Shown: piece after piece, positions 1 to 10,179 of the stretch
Layout: each line of letters begins with the position of its first letter
How positions within the stretch are numbered: position 1 is the stretch's first letter
Source of the DNA: Chrysochromulina tobinii
Lineage: Eukaryota > Haptophyta > Prymnesiales > Chrysochromulinaceae
Direction: 5' to 3'
Length of the DNA stretch: 34,019 bases
Assembly (NCBI GenBank): GCA_001275005.1
Contig: JWZX01003382.1
Coordinates: forward strand, 1-34,019
Notes under the pieces: generated by a model
Databases searched by the model: none
Seen by the model: only the letters and a program-made list of their open reading frames with translations
Told to the model about the DNA's origin: nothing
Made by a program: the position numbers and the translations under genes

Positions 1-309
1 GAAATTATACCTTGGCGTCTGAAATCACATTTTTCATGACAAAGCATGGATATATCCATGATTTCTCACTAAGACCAAATTGCTGATGTCACAGGAGCGA
101 AGCGAACATTAAGTACCAACTGTCGACCAACCGAACAGACTCTCGGCGGCAAGTACCAAAATAAGACAGGCAGCGTCGGAGGCTTTGCACATTGCTATTG
201 GTATTCACGTTTTGTGGGACCGGACTTACTACGCTACGTTCGTACACGCTCCACACTCCTCTTTGCTGCTCTTAGTAGTCAGTTGTACCCGAGGTATACG
301 AGTCGGCAC
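1..309. other. Gene-free left edge, downstream of the M41 peptidase gene
   Basis: I see no convincing coding region, RNA gene or repeat here. Composition is closer to AT/GC balance than in the neighbouring genes. It presumably holds the 3' untranslated region of the minus-strand M41 gene that ends at 310. Confidence 0.5.
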
Positions 310-1341
310 TCATTTGGCAACTTCTTCAACCATGCTGCTCCCACCCGCCTGAACTGCCCGCTCGATGGCCATCACGCACTCGCCCACCGACCGGCCCTTG
401 CGCATAGCGTCACAGAGCGCGTCGTACGCGGCAGCTCGCTGCCTGAGCAGCAGCACTGCGCTCGCCGCTGCCCAGCGCGCGCGCTCGCGGATGACCTGCT
501 CGCTCAGCGCCGCGGGCGCCGCGTGCTTGGTAAGCAAAGCACGCAGCGTTGCCTCGTCGGCAGCCCCTCCCTCGGCGCTGCCTGCCCAGAGCGCCTCAGC
601 TGCGATGCCACCCGCAAGCACAATGGCCGCTCGGAGCACGTCGTCCTCGTCGGCGCGGCGACCCTCTTGCAAGCACTCGATGGCTGGAGAAAGGAAGATG
701 GTGCCTGCCGACGCCTCGCTCCAGCGCGGATCGAAGGGCGCCCCCAGCGGGTTGAGCCTGCAGGCCTGCACGGGCACACCTAGGCTGTACGCACACAGGA
801 AGTGACCCGCTTCGTGTCGTACGACTGCCTCGCGGCGTGAGGGCACGATGAGGCGCAGCACACCGAGCAGCCGCTCCTGCAGCAGAAGCTTGTCCAACAC
901 GAAGAGGACAGTCGCACTACCCACGAGAACGCTGAGTGCTAGCGAAATTAGTTGCGGCGCCTCGAGCTCGCGCAGGCTGCGCAACGGCATCTCGTCCATC
1001 AGCGCGCCAGAGGCAAAGCAGAGCTGGCCCACCAGCAGTGCTGCGGCTGCCTCAAGAGGTGCCAGTCGGAGGCCTCGTGGCTCGCCACGAGGCTTTGGCG
1101 CAAACGCAGTTGCTCGAAGGCCGGTGACCTTTGCGAGCTCGAGCGATTTGGCAAGCGTCGGCTGCAGAGGCATGTCACCCCGGCCAAATGCCGTCAGCTG
1201 GCCGCTCTGTTGCAGTGTGCTGTATGCGCTTATGCACGCGCTTCTACTTGCACAGGCAGCATCAAGAGTGGCGGCTGTTGACAACTCGATCGCGTGGCAC
1301 ACGGTTGCGATCGAGAGGAGCACGAGCGGAAGCTTTCTCAT
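310..1341 (-). CDS. M41 (FtsH-type) zinc peptidase-like membrane protein lacking the AAA module
   Basis: The protein starts with a hydrophobic signal-like stretch (MRKLPLVLLSIATVCHA), so I chose the ATG at 1341; an in-frame ATG at 1461 would add 40 unremarkable residues. A zinc-binding HEAGH motif lies near residues 176-180 in the context HEAGHFLCAYSLGVPV. About 60 residues later comes AGGIAAEAL, matching the M41 signature around the third metal ligand. Hydrophobic segments precede the motif (LEAAAALLVGQLCFASGAL, and LISLALSVLVGSATVLFVL), consistent with membrane anchoring. Real FtsH proteases carry an AAA ATPase ahead of M41; there is no Walker motif in these 343 residues. Plants and algae have such short M41-only membrane proteins, many of them plastid proteins, and a signal peptide fits a complex plastid. 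Family membership is well supported; substrate and plastid location are inference. Confidence 0.8.
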   Translation of the reverse strand: MRKLPLVLLSIATVCHAIELSTAATLDAACASRSACISAYSTLQQSGQLTAFGRGDMPLQPTLAKSLELAKVTGLRATAFAPKPRGEPRGLRLAPLEAAAALLVGQLCFASGALMDEMPLRSLRELEAPQLISLALSVLVGSATVLFVLDKLLLQERLLGVLRLIVPSRREAVVRHEAGHFLCAYSLGVPVQACRLNPLGAPFDPRWSEASAGTIFLSPAIECLQEGRRADEDDVLRAAIVLAGGIAAEALWAGSAEGGAADEATLRALLTKHAAPAALSEQVIRERARWAAASAVLLLRQRAAAYDALCDAMRKGRSVGECVMAIERAVQAGGSSMVEEVAK

Positions 1342-1630
1342 GATGTCGGCCACCGTCGAACAAAAAGCGTCCGACCAGCGGCGAGCTCGGACACGTGTCC
1401 TGTGAATCATTCCATTGCTGTGAAATACCGTACAGTTCCGAAAAGACGTCGTTTCACACACACATACACGTGTCCTCTGAAATACTTTAACCCAACAAAG
1501 TTCTGAGCTGAGCTTTTCGCAAAACGAATGCGGACATGCTAATTAGAGTCAAGCTCAAGTGTGGAGATCAACCTCTGCCCACGTCCTCGCCAGGTCCTCG
1601 CCCGCGTCCGAGAGCATCTGGGCCCTGCCG

Positions 1631-4600
1631 TCACTTGTACGTCTTCAGCCCCAAGCGCTTCAGGTCCTCCTGCACGCTAACCTTGGACTGCCCGACCGGC
1701 TTGATCGTGGGCGCCGAACTAGCGACGCGCTCTGGTTGTTTTGCGACTGCCGCAGCGGCCTTCTTGGCCGCCGCCTCCTCGGCCTTAGCAGCTTCAGCAC
1801 TTGCACGCTTCTCGGCGTCTGCGGCCATCTTGGCCGCTGCCTCCCCTGCCTTCTTGGCACTGAGCGCCTTATCGAGCGCCTGCTTCTCCGCCACGAGACG
1901 AAACTTCTCCTCCGTCGCCACTGCCTTGGCTGTCGCTACCTCCTTTGCTCTCTTGGCAACCAGTGCTTGCTTCTCACTGGCGAGACGAGCCGTTTGCTCC
2001 TCCGCCATCTTCTTCGCGGCTGGTGCATGCACGCCTTGTTGCGCAATGGGTGCCATAGCCGGGGGCTTCGGTGCCCCCCCATCAATGCTCAAGACCGCAG
2101 CAAACACAACGGCCGCTGCAGCAAGTGCCGCCCCGGCCTTCGTGTCTTCGTCCGACAAGCCCTTTGACCTTATGATCGGAGGCGATGGGCCGCGCGCGAC
2201 TGCATTCCTGACAATCGCGAGTGCCTCGGCAATGACTGCTTCCGACACACCCGCTTCGGTAGGAGCCGAGCTCGACAAAAAGGCCTCGGCTTCTTTTGGA
2301 GCCCACCATTTCAGGCAGATGGCCGCGGCGACTGCAGCCTCTGCTGCCTCCTCCTTGGCGCGCGCCGCTGCAGCAGCTGCCTTGGCCTCCTCCTCGGCAA
2401 AAAAGGCCGACTTCCGTGCTGCTGCCTGCTCCTCTGCTACAGGGCGGACGATTGCCAGCGACGCGGCGATCACGGATGCTTTGACTCCCATCTCGCGAGG
2501 TGTGTCGCTCGAAAGGTAGGCGAGCGCCTCCTCGGCATTCATGCGGTAGATCTCCGCCGCCACGCGCTGCTCGGCCGTGGCCGAACGTTCCTCTAACGTC
2601 GTCGGGCGCAACGCCGCCTTGGCCGTCGCGGTAGCACGCGGTTTCGAGGCCGTCGGTTCGAGGCCGGGCTGCTGCGAACCAGCCATAAGAGCGGCCTTCT
2701 CAGCAGGCACCTTGTCCGCAGCCGCCATCTCCGAGGCCACAAGGTCAAGTCGCGCCTCGAGGATTTCGAGGGCCACCTTGGCCTCTGCTTCCCGCCGACG
2801 CTTGACCTCCTGAGAAGCCGCTACGGCCGCCTTCCTCTCCGCGTTCTTGGCGGCAAGCGCCTCGGCAGCCGCGATGCGCTTGGCCTCTGCTGCAGCTGCA
2901 GCCTCTGCCTGCAAGGCAGCACGCGCCGCCGCCGCCGCCTTGATGGCTGCCGTGCGCTGCTCGCGCGCAGCCTGAGCTGCCGCCTCTGCGGCCGCCAGAG
3001 CGTTGTTCTCGGCCTGTGCTGCTGTCGTCGTTTCGACAACCTCCTTCACGGCCACCTCGGCAACTTGCAGCTGGGACAAAGGCTCATTGACAGGCATGCG
3101 TGCTGCAGCCACGCTTGTTGCAGCCACGCGTGTTGCTTCCGCCGCCGCCGCCGCCGCAGCCTCCTTACTCTCGGTGGCCGAAGCCCGCTCCGCCGCATTC
3201 TCCATCGCCGCCTTCTCCGCCGCCGCCTTCTCCGTCGCCTCTCGCACCGCGGCCCTCACGTAGGCCTGCTTCACCTCGAGAGCAGCCTTCCCCGCAGCCG
3301 CCTGGCGCGCAATCCGAGCACTCTCCTCTTGCTGGCGCCGGCGCTCCTCTCGGACCGCATCCACCGTGGCCTGCGCCTCCGCTCGCATGGCCGCTCGCTC
3401 CTTCTCCGCCGCCTGAAGCGCCGCCGCGCGATCCTCGCGAGCCTTCTTAGCCGCCGCCTCTTGCGCCGCCTTGGCTTCCGCTGCCGCCTTAGCCCGTACA
3501 TCATTGTTCACCGTCGCTTCCTCAACCGTCGCTGCGGCAGCCGCCATCTCCGCCGCCAGCAGGTCAAGTCGGGCCTCTTCCGAAGTCGCCATCTCCGCGG
3601 CCGCCATCTCCGTGGCCAGCAGGTCAAGTCGGGCCTCGAGAACGCGCGCCTTCTCCGCAGCCGCCATCTCCGTGGCCACCTGGTCAAGTCGCGCCTCGAG
3701 GACCTCAATTGCTGCTTTTGCCTCGGCTGCCTGCGCTTCTGTGGCCTTTTTCGCTTCTGCGATCGCCTTCGCCTCCGTGGCCACCTTCGCCTCCGTGGCC
3801 ACCTTCGCCTCCGCAGCCGCCTTCGCCTCCGCAGCCGCCTTGGCCTCCGCAGCCGCCTTTGCCTCCGCGGCCGCCTTTGCCTCCGCGGCCGCCTTTGCCT
3901 CCGCGGCCGCCTTCGCATCCGCGGCCGCCTTCGCCTCCGCGGCCGCCTTTGCCTCCGCGGCCGCCTTCGCCTCCGCACCCTTTGATGCCCCCACCTGAGC
4001 TTCGGCTTTGCTCTCGTCGTCCTTTGAAGTCGCCACCACAGCAGCTGCACCAAGAGCGCCAAGCGCCAGTATTGGGCCGCTAGCTAGTGCAAAGAACGCA
4101 AGCGCCGCACCCGCCACACCCGCGGCAGTGGTAAGCTCTGAGTCCGAGTCGGAATCCGCCTTGTAGACCGCTCGAGCAGCCGCCTCAACCGGCGACTTCT
4201 TGTTGATCAGTGTCTGCTCACCTTTTTTGTTGATATCGAACTTCTTAGCCGGTGCCTGCTCGACCTTTTTCTTGTCCTTGGCGAGCTTTGCACTTGCATC
4301 TAGCTTTTCTTGAGCTGCTTTTCCTTCAGCCTGTCGAACCCCAAGTGCTGCTTTTGCCTCGGCTGCCTGTGCTTCTTTGGCCATTATCGCTTCTTTGGCC
4401 TTTATCGCTTCTGCGACCACCTTCGCCTCCGCGTCCGCCTTTGCCTCCGCGGCCGCCTTCGCCTCCGCGACCGCCTTCGCCTCCGCGGCCGCAATCTTCG
4501 CCCTAGCATCTGCGCTTGCCTTTCTCGACTCCTCTGATTGTTTCGCTGTCTGTGCCCCAGCGCTTGCCAATTGTTTCTCGATAATACGCTCCACCTGTCG

Positions 4601-4888
4601 CTCCAAAACAGGCGCCTTTGCAGCCCACGCCCTGGCGAAACGAATTGCAGCCTTAGACTCGGCGACTTCATCTGATATGATTTCGGCCACTTCCTTGCCA
4701 GCCTCACCTTTGCGGCGTCGGAATCGATCAAATGGATTCATGCCCATGCGTGGTGGTTGTGACACACGAGATGCAGGTAGATATGGCCGGTAGATATGGC
4801 CCGACAGTGCTGAGGTGCCCGTCAGAGCGGCAATGACGAGAGAAGCCATCATGAACGCGAAATTACGACACGCGAGAGCTCCTGTCAC
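1631..4888 (-). CDS. Large Ala/Glu/Lys-rich helical repeat protein with signal peptide
   Basis: The 1085 residues begin with a signal-like hydrophobic stretch (MMASLVIAALTGTSALSG from residue 13), so secretion or import is likely; Met13 (4852) is an alternative start. Most of the protein is repeated AEAKAA-type sequence at about 120-190, 290-420 and 440-800, with alternating acidic and basic residues as in a coiled coil or a single stable helix. A hydrophobic stretch near 253-287 and another near 905-930 (AGAALAAAAVVFAAVLSI) could span a membrane. A related unit, EARLDLLATEMAAAE, occurs several times around 395-450. The C-terminus is a short non-repetitive tail. No enzymatic motif is visible. 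By composition it recalls TolA-like spacers and algal plastid or cell-surface structural proteins, but I cannot assign a function. The antisense frames are open too because of the GC-rich repeats; the uninterrupted length and signal peptide favour this strand. Confidence 0.7.
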   Translation of the reverse strand: MTGALACRNFAFMMASLVIAALTGTSALSGHIYRPYLPASRVSQPPRMGMNPFDRFRRRKGEAGKEVAEIISDEVAESKAAIRFARAWAAKAPVLERQVERIIEKQLASAGAQTAKQSEESRKASADARAKIAAAEAKAVAEAKAAAEAKADAEAKVVAEAIKAKEAIMAKEAQAAEAKAALGVRQAEGKAAQEKLDASAKLAKDKKKVEQAPAKKFDINKKGEQTLINKKSPVEAAARAVYKADSDSDSELTTAAGVAGAALAFFALASGPILALGALGAAAVVATSKDDESKAEAQVGASKGAEAKAAAEAKAAAEAKAAADAKAAAEAKAAAEAKAAAEAKAAAEAKAAAEAKAAAEAKVATEAKVATEAKAIAEAKKATEAQAAEAKAAIEVLEARLDQVATEMAAAEKARVLEARLDLLATEMAAAEMATSEEARLDLLAAEMAAAAATVEEATVNNDVRAKAAAEAKAAQEAAAKKAREDRAAALQAAEKERAAMRAEAQATVDAVREERRRQQEESARIARQAAAGKAALEVKQAYVRAAVREATEKAAAEKAAMENAAERASATESKEAAAAAAAEATRVAATSVAAARMPVNEPLSQLQVAEVAVKEVVETTTAAQAENNALAAAEAAAQAAREQRTAAIKAAAAARAALQAEAAAAAEAKRIAAAEALAAKNAERKAAVAASQEVKRRREAEAKVALEILEARLDLVASEMAAADKVPAEKAALMAGSQQPGLEPTASKPRATATAKAALRPTTLEERSATAEQRVAAEIYRMNAEEALAYLSSDTPREMGVKASVIAASLAIVRPVAEEQAAARKSAFFAEEEAKAAAAAARAKEEAAEAAVAAAICLKWWAPKEAEAFLSSSAPTEAGVSEAVIAEALAIVRNAVARGPSPPIIRSKGLSDEDTKAGAALAAAAVVFAAVLSIDGGAPKPPAMAPIAQQGVHAPAAKKMAEEQTARLASEKQALVAKRAKEVATAKAVATEEKFRLVAEKQALDKALSAKKAGEAAAKMAADAEKRASAEAAKAEEAAAKKAAAAVAKQPERVASSAPTIKPVGQSKVSVQEDLKRLGLKTYK
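3751..3981 (-). repeat. 18-bp coding tandem repeat (AEAKAA units)
   Basis: About a dozen imperfect 18-nt units of the type gcctccgcggccgccttt (plus-strand reading) follow one another, each encoding six residues on the minus strand. Many units contain a NotI-like gcggccgc core. A shorter block of the same unit lies at about 4420-4495. Units differ mainly at third positions, so the array seems to be kept by selection on the protein as well as by slippage. Confidence 0.85.
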
Positions 4889-5365
4889 GAGCTCAATGTA
4901 TTAGAATTTCCAATACTTACAAATTGACATCTCATTTTGGGAATCCCGAGCGTCAAGTTCGTCAAGAATCAGCGACTGGGTGTTCAGTTCCATCACGGCT
5001 GGCGGCGTCCTGTCACTGACCATACTTTCCTCCTGCCTGCCTTTTGTCTGCTCACTGCTGGTGCCGAGCTGGCAGCTCTGCCGACCCGAGCCACACCGCC
5101 CCCGGGGCCCCCTCGCGGGCGCTCCCGCTCGCCTGTCCTACGCCTGTCCATGCTCGCCTCTCGGCGCCGCGCCGTCCTCGACCGGCGGCGGCGGCGCGCC
5201 GTCTCGACTTCCCGGGAGCCGGACTCCCGACTGTCGGTCACTCGGTCTCAAAAGCTCCTATTTACAAGAAAAATCACTCCACATCCACGTTCCACACACG
5301 TGACGCGACAGTGTCGGATCCTTGCCAGCCGACATAGCTCCCGCGCGCCCACTCGGCCGACACCA
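4889..5365. other. Gene-free spacer between Cu-ATPase and helical repeat protein genes
   Basis: This 477-bp stretch separates the 3' end of the Cu-ATPase gene from the 5' end of the Ala-rich gene, both minus strand. It should hold the promoter of the latter. It has a very GC-rich core (about 5090-5230) with a small hairpin, cgggag-ccgga-ctcccg, near 5213-5229. Open frames here show no protein-like motif. Confidence 0.45.
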
Positions 5366-5801
5366 TTAGACGGCGCTGGCCGTGTCAGGGCCGGCGAGCT
5401 CCTCGAGCGCCGCCATCTTAGGCGGCGACACGGGAGGCTCTGCGCTGCGCCGGCTGAAGACCTGGCGGCGCATCGAAAGCGGCCGCGGCGGCTGGTAGAA
5501 GCGGAGCAGGAGCGATGAACAGACGACGGAGACGGACGAAAGCGCCATGGCGCCGCCTGCAAACATGGGCGGCAGTTGGATACCGAGCCCTGGGAAGAGG
5601 ACGCCTGCCGCGAGCGGGATGCCCACGACATTGAACCCAAAGGCCCAGACGAAGTTGATGCGGATGCGCCTCATGACTACCTTGGAGAGGTCGAGGGCGG
5701 TGACTACGTCCTGCAGACCTTCCTTCATGAGTACGACGTCGGCCGCCTCTATGGCAACGTCGGTACCCGAGCCCACAGCGATGCCCACGTCGGCCGCCGC
5801 A

Positions 5802-5833
<32 letters not shown>

Positions 5834-8800
5834 AAAGGCAATCTTGGCGCCGGCGTCACGCAGCTCCTGCACCTTGGCCAGCTTGCCCGCGGGCTTGACC
5901 CCTGCGACCACATACATGAGGTCGATGCCCGCCTGGGCCGCTATGTGCGCGGCTGTGCGCTCATTGTCGCCCGAGATCATCCACACCTTCATCCCCAGTT
6001 GGGTGAGTTGCTTCACGACCGCCGGCGCATCCGGCTTGAGCGAGTCGGCCACCGCTAGTGCACCTGCGATGAAGAGCCTCGAGCCCATCGACTTCGGATC
6101 GCTCTGAATCGTCGCCGTGTCTGCGTCGGCATCGGGCTTGCCCGCCACCGCCGCCCGCCACCGGGCGCGCCTCGCCACCGCTGTCTCCACCGTCGCATCC
6201 GTTGCCGCCTCCGTCGGCGTCGTCGGCGCCGTCGCCGCCTTAGCGTCTGACGCCACCTCGTTGAAGTCGGGAGGCCCCGAGAGGGCCGCGAGGACGACAG
6301 TATGACCCCGAGACTCGAGTGCGGCCACCTCCGCCTCCTGCACGTCGCTCAGCTTCAGCCCGTTCTCTTCCATCCACGAGCGGTTGCCCATCAGCACCGT
6401 CTTCCCGTCCACGACGCATTGGAGCCCCTGACCCGCCGCCGCGACGAAGTCGGCTGGCTCGGCGGTCTGCACGCCGAACAGCTCCGCGTGATTGATGATG
6501 GCCTTGGCAATCGGATGCTCGCTGCCGCGCTCGGCAGAGCCGGCGGCGCGCAGCAGGATGGCCTCGTTCACGCCTTGAGCCCAGAGCAGCACGCGAGCCA
6601 CGGAGAGCTTCCCTGTGGTCAGGGTGCCCGTCTTGTCGAAGCAGATCGTCTGCACGGCCGCAGCAAGCTCGAGCACGTCGCCGCCCTTGATTAGGATCCC
6701 GTGCGCCGCGCCCACGCCGCCACCCACCATCACAGCGGTGGGTGTGGCCAGGCCGAGGGCGCACGGGCAAGCGATCACGAGCACGGCGCATCCAAACATG
6801 AAAGCGAGCAGCTGGGGATCCTCGACGCTCGGCACGCCCATGCTCATGGCACCGTGCCCGCCGCCGCCGCTCCCGCCGCCACTGCCCATGTTATTGCTGA
6901 CATGGGGGTCAGGAGGCATGTTGTGGCTGGCATGGGGGTCAGGAGGCGTGTTGGGAGGGTTAGGAGGCATGTTGTGGCCGGCATGGGGGTTGGGAGGCGA
7001 GGGCGAGGAGAAGCTCATCATGTCAAGGTCGTCATCGCCTGACCAGTCGGGCATGTTGCCCGTGGCACCGGCGATGGCCCACGCAGCCCATGTAAAGATA
7101 GCAAGCGTGATCACGACCGGAACGAACACTGCTGAGATACGATCGGCAACGGCCTGGATGCGCGGCTTGCGGTGCTGCGCGTCCGCGACGATCCTCATGA
7201 TCTGCGCAAGCGTCGTGTCGGCGCCTACGGCGGTGACGAGCACGTAGAGCACTCCGGAGCCGTTGATGGTGCCGCCCACCACCTTGTCGTTCTTACGCTT
7301 GGGCTGCGGCAGCGACTCGCCCGTGATCATCGACTCGTTCACGGCCGACTCCCCAAAGAGCACCGTGCCATCCGCGGGCATCTGCGCGCCTGGGAGCACC
7401 TTGACCACGTCGCCCTTGCGCAGGCCAGAGACGGGCACCTCGGTCGCATCAAGGTCGATCTCTCTGCATGAGGCGAGCTGCAGGGCCGTGGGCGGCACGA
7501 GCGTGAGCAGCTGCGTGATCGCATTCGACGCTTTCCCCTTGGCAGCGGACTCGAGGTACTCGCCGAGCAAGATGAAGGTGATTAGCACGGCGGCCGTCTC
7601 GAAGAACTCGTGGTCCTCCCCCTCCTCGCCGCGCGTGCCGATCGAGACGAACATGAAGATGATCGAGTAGATGTACGCGGCAAAGGTGCCGATCGAGACG
7701 AGCACGTCCATGGTGAAGTGGCAGCGCCGCAGCGACGCGTACGCCCCTCGGTGGAAGGGGAAGCCGTAGTACAGTTGGACGGGTGTGGTGAGGATCAGGT
7801 TGACGAGGACGCTCACGGCCAGTCCGGGTGCCACGTCGACATACAGACCGGGGCTCGTGCTCGGGATCATGCGGAAGACCATCGAGATGAGGAAGACGGG
7901 CAGTGTGAACACCATGGAGCCCGCGAACATGCGCCACCAGTAGGCAATCTCGATCCCAAAGTTGCTCGCGGCGGCCACCGCCTCGATGTCATCCGCCTGC
8001 AGCTCGGCCGCGTAGCCCGTCTTGACGACGCGCGCGAGGATAGCCGGAACGTCGACGCGGCGTGCGTCGTAGGCGACCTTGCCGCTCTTGCCCATCAGGC
8101 TCACCGTTGCCGAGTGCACGCCCTCGAGAGAGAGCAATCCGCCCTCGACGGCGCCCACGCACGAGGCGCATGTCATGCCGTCAATGGTGAGCGACACCTC
8201 ATGCAGATGGTCCTTGCCGACCTTCTTGCCCTTGGGCACTTTCCCTTCGGTGGCCTTGGGCAGCGAGGCAGCGGGAGAGGCACCGGGAGAGGGCACCGGG
8301 CACGCCTCGCTCGACTTTGCGGGGAAATCCTCGCTCAGGAGGCACGGCTCGTACCCCGCGGCCTTGACCGCGGCCAGCACGTCCTCGGTGGCTAGTTGGC
8401 CGCTGACGCTCAGGACGTGCGTATCGAGATCGATGTCGACGTGCGCGACGCCGCGCACCATGCGTGCCGCGCGATCCACTTTGTCCTTGCACCCGCTGCA
8501 CAGCATATCCATCACGAGCAGCTTGATGAGCTTTTCGGCGCGCCCCCCCTTTGCAGCGGGAGTGGGTGCAAAAGGGTCAGCGGCGAGCCCCGTGAAGTCT
8601 TCGTCGCCGCTCGCGAGCTCGTGCGCGGTGAAGCGCCCAGCAGACGAGATGCTCTCGATCAGCTCCTCGACAGACGAGGTGCCCCTCACCGTCACGATGC
8701 CCCAATGCAGGTTGACCGCCACGAAGGTGACTCCCGGCAACGCCGAGAGCTCGCGCTTGATGGTTGCGCGGCACGCCTCGCAGAACATGCCGTCGACCTG

Positions 8801-9757
8801 CAGTGTGACCGAACTGTCGGCGGCGTGCTTGTGCGTGAGCCCGGTGCCCTCGAGACCCTCGGACGGGCCTGCCGTTCCAGCCTCGACGGCGCTCGCCACG
8901 GCGCTCGCCACGACCGTGGGGTGGCCTGTCGCCTCGACCGCAGCGATGAGGGCCGCGAGCGGCACCGTGCCGACGATGGTCGCGAGGCCCGTAGCGAGGT
9001 CCACCTGGGTAGATATGACGCCCTCGATGACCTGGAGCGACTTCTCGACCTTCGCGGTGCAGTGGTCGCACATCATGCCGCCCACACTCAGCGTCGTCGT
9101 CGTCGGCCGTAGTGGTGCGGAGGCTGCCGTAAGGCCCGCCTTCTCGACAGCGGCGAGGAGCGCCGCCAGAGGCGCCGTACCAACGACGATTGCAAGCGCC
9201 GCCTCGAGGTCCACCTGGGCGGATAGCACACCCTCGACGTCGTGGAGCGCCTTCTCGACCTTCGCGCTGCAGTGACCGCACGACATGCCTCGCACGGTCA
9301 GGGTCGTCTTGGACGGCAGCACGCGCGGCGAGGCGGGCGCCTTGTCTGGCTCCACAACTTTTGCCGCGTGGCCCGTCGTCTCGATCGCATGGATGAGCGC
9401 CGCGCTTGTGGCGGTGCCCACGACTGTCGCGAGCTCCGCCTTGAGGTCCACCTTGACGGACGCGACGCCCACGACGGCCTGGAGTCCCTGCTCGACCTTC
9501 GCCGTGCAGTGGCCGCACATCATCCCGTCCACGTGTAGCTTGACGCAGAAGCTGCCGAGTGGAGTGAGCACTCGCTCAGACTTGCTCACCGCCACCTGAA
9601 GCGCGGTGAACGGCGCGTTGCCCCAAACGGTCACAGAGCCTGTTGGGATGTCTACTCTTGCCGCCTCAACACCATCGATCTGAGAGAGTTCGGCCTCAAC
9701 AGCCTCCTTGCAGCCACTGCACACAATGCTGCTCACTTGATATACCTGCTCGACCAT
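5366..9757 (-). CDS. P1B-type Cu(+)-transporting ATPase with seven N-terminal HMA domains
   Basis: This 1463-residue pump should use ATP to move Cu(+) out of the cytosol, into the secretory pathway or out of the cell, like ATP7A/ATP7B and plant RAN1. Seven HMA metal-binding domains carry CxxC pairs at about C13/C16, C81/C84, C160/C163, C230/C233, C326/C329, C420/C423 and C530/C533. Eight membrane segments and all catalytic elements follow: TGES, CPC in TM6 (997-999), the phosphorylated Asp in DKTGT (D1041), SEHPI, and GDGIND (1310-1315). TM7 has N-x6-FN instead of the usual YN, and TM8 keeps M-x2-SS; these place it in the copper group P1B-1. The start follows directly with the first HMA domain. 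Oddities are the seventh HMA domain (animal pumps have up to six), a His/Met/Pro-rich TM5-TM6 loop, and an Ala/Thr-rich insertion in the nucleotide-binding domain. No organelle presequence is evident, so location is open. Confidence 0.95.
6885..7000 (-). repeat. Tandem repeat coding a His/Met/Pro-rich luminal loop of the Cu-ATPase
   Basis: Units of roughly 30-40 nt (ggcatgttgtggctggcatg and variants) repeat about three to four times. On the minus strand they encode PPDPHASHNMPP-like units at residues about 920-958, between TM5 and TM6. By topology the loop faces the lumen or outside. His and Met are copper ligands, so a role in copper release is plausible but inferred. Confidence 0.75.
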
Positions 9758-10179
9758 GAGCAGTTTGAGCTCGGAGCGGGAAGCGGAAAGGCCTTCCGGG
9801 GGGGCACAGACGTCCTTCTAGACGGTCCTTCCGCCCGCAGGCCTAAGGCCGCAGACGGCAGCCCCTGCAAGCCCTGTGTGAACGTGAACACGACAGACGC
9901 GACAGCCGGTGCTACGACACTGTTACTGCCCGCTCAGAATACACACACCTTACAGGACCCCAAACGAGACACGGAGCATGCGCGCGCTGGCGGCGTTGAG
10001 GATGGCCCTGTGAAGAAGGAGTGATACATGAGATGTGAATAAAAGGGGTCGCAACACACACACATGTGTGTCACGGCTCCCCGCGGTGTTTTTGAACCGT
10101 CTTTTTACGGTACAAGTTTGGTGCTTGGCTTCGCGTCGGGCGAGGATGAGAGGGCTCGTGGGAGTGTTTTCGTGCGAAG
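9758..10179. other. Divergent intergenic region between Cu-ATPase and EF-hand genes
   Basis: This 422-bp region lies between two divergently transcribed genes and should contain both promoters. A perfect 14-bp palindrome, acacacatgtgtgt, sits at 10058-10071. No TATA box or metal-response element stands out convincingly, and no coding signal is seen. Confidence 0.45.

Noticed and set aside
214-1506. Several open frames antisense to the M41 gene
   Set aside because: They are Arg/Ser/Ala-rich, have no motifs, and follow from the high GC of the coding strand.
3065-3985. A 306-codon plus-strand frame full of RLRLRGRL repeats
   Set aside because: It is the complement of the AEAKAA repeat region and exists only because the repeat lacks stops in other frames.
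7610-9275. Long plus-strand frames across the Cu-ATPase
   Set aside because: The minus strand encodes all pump motifs; the plus-strand products show no domain.
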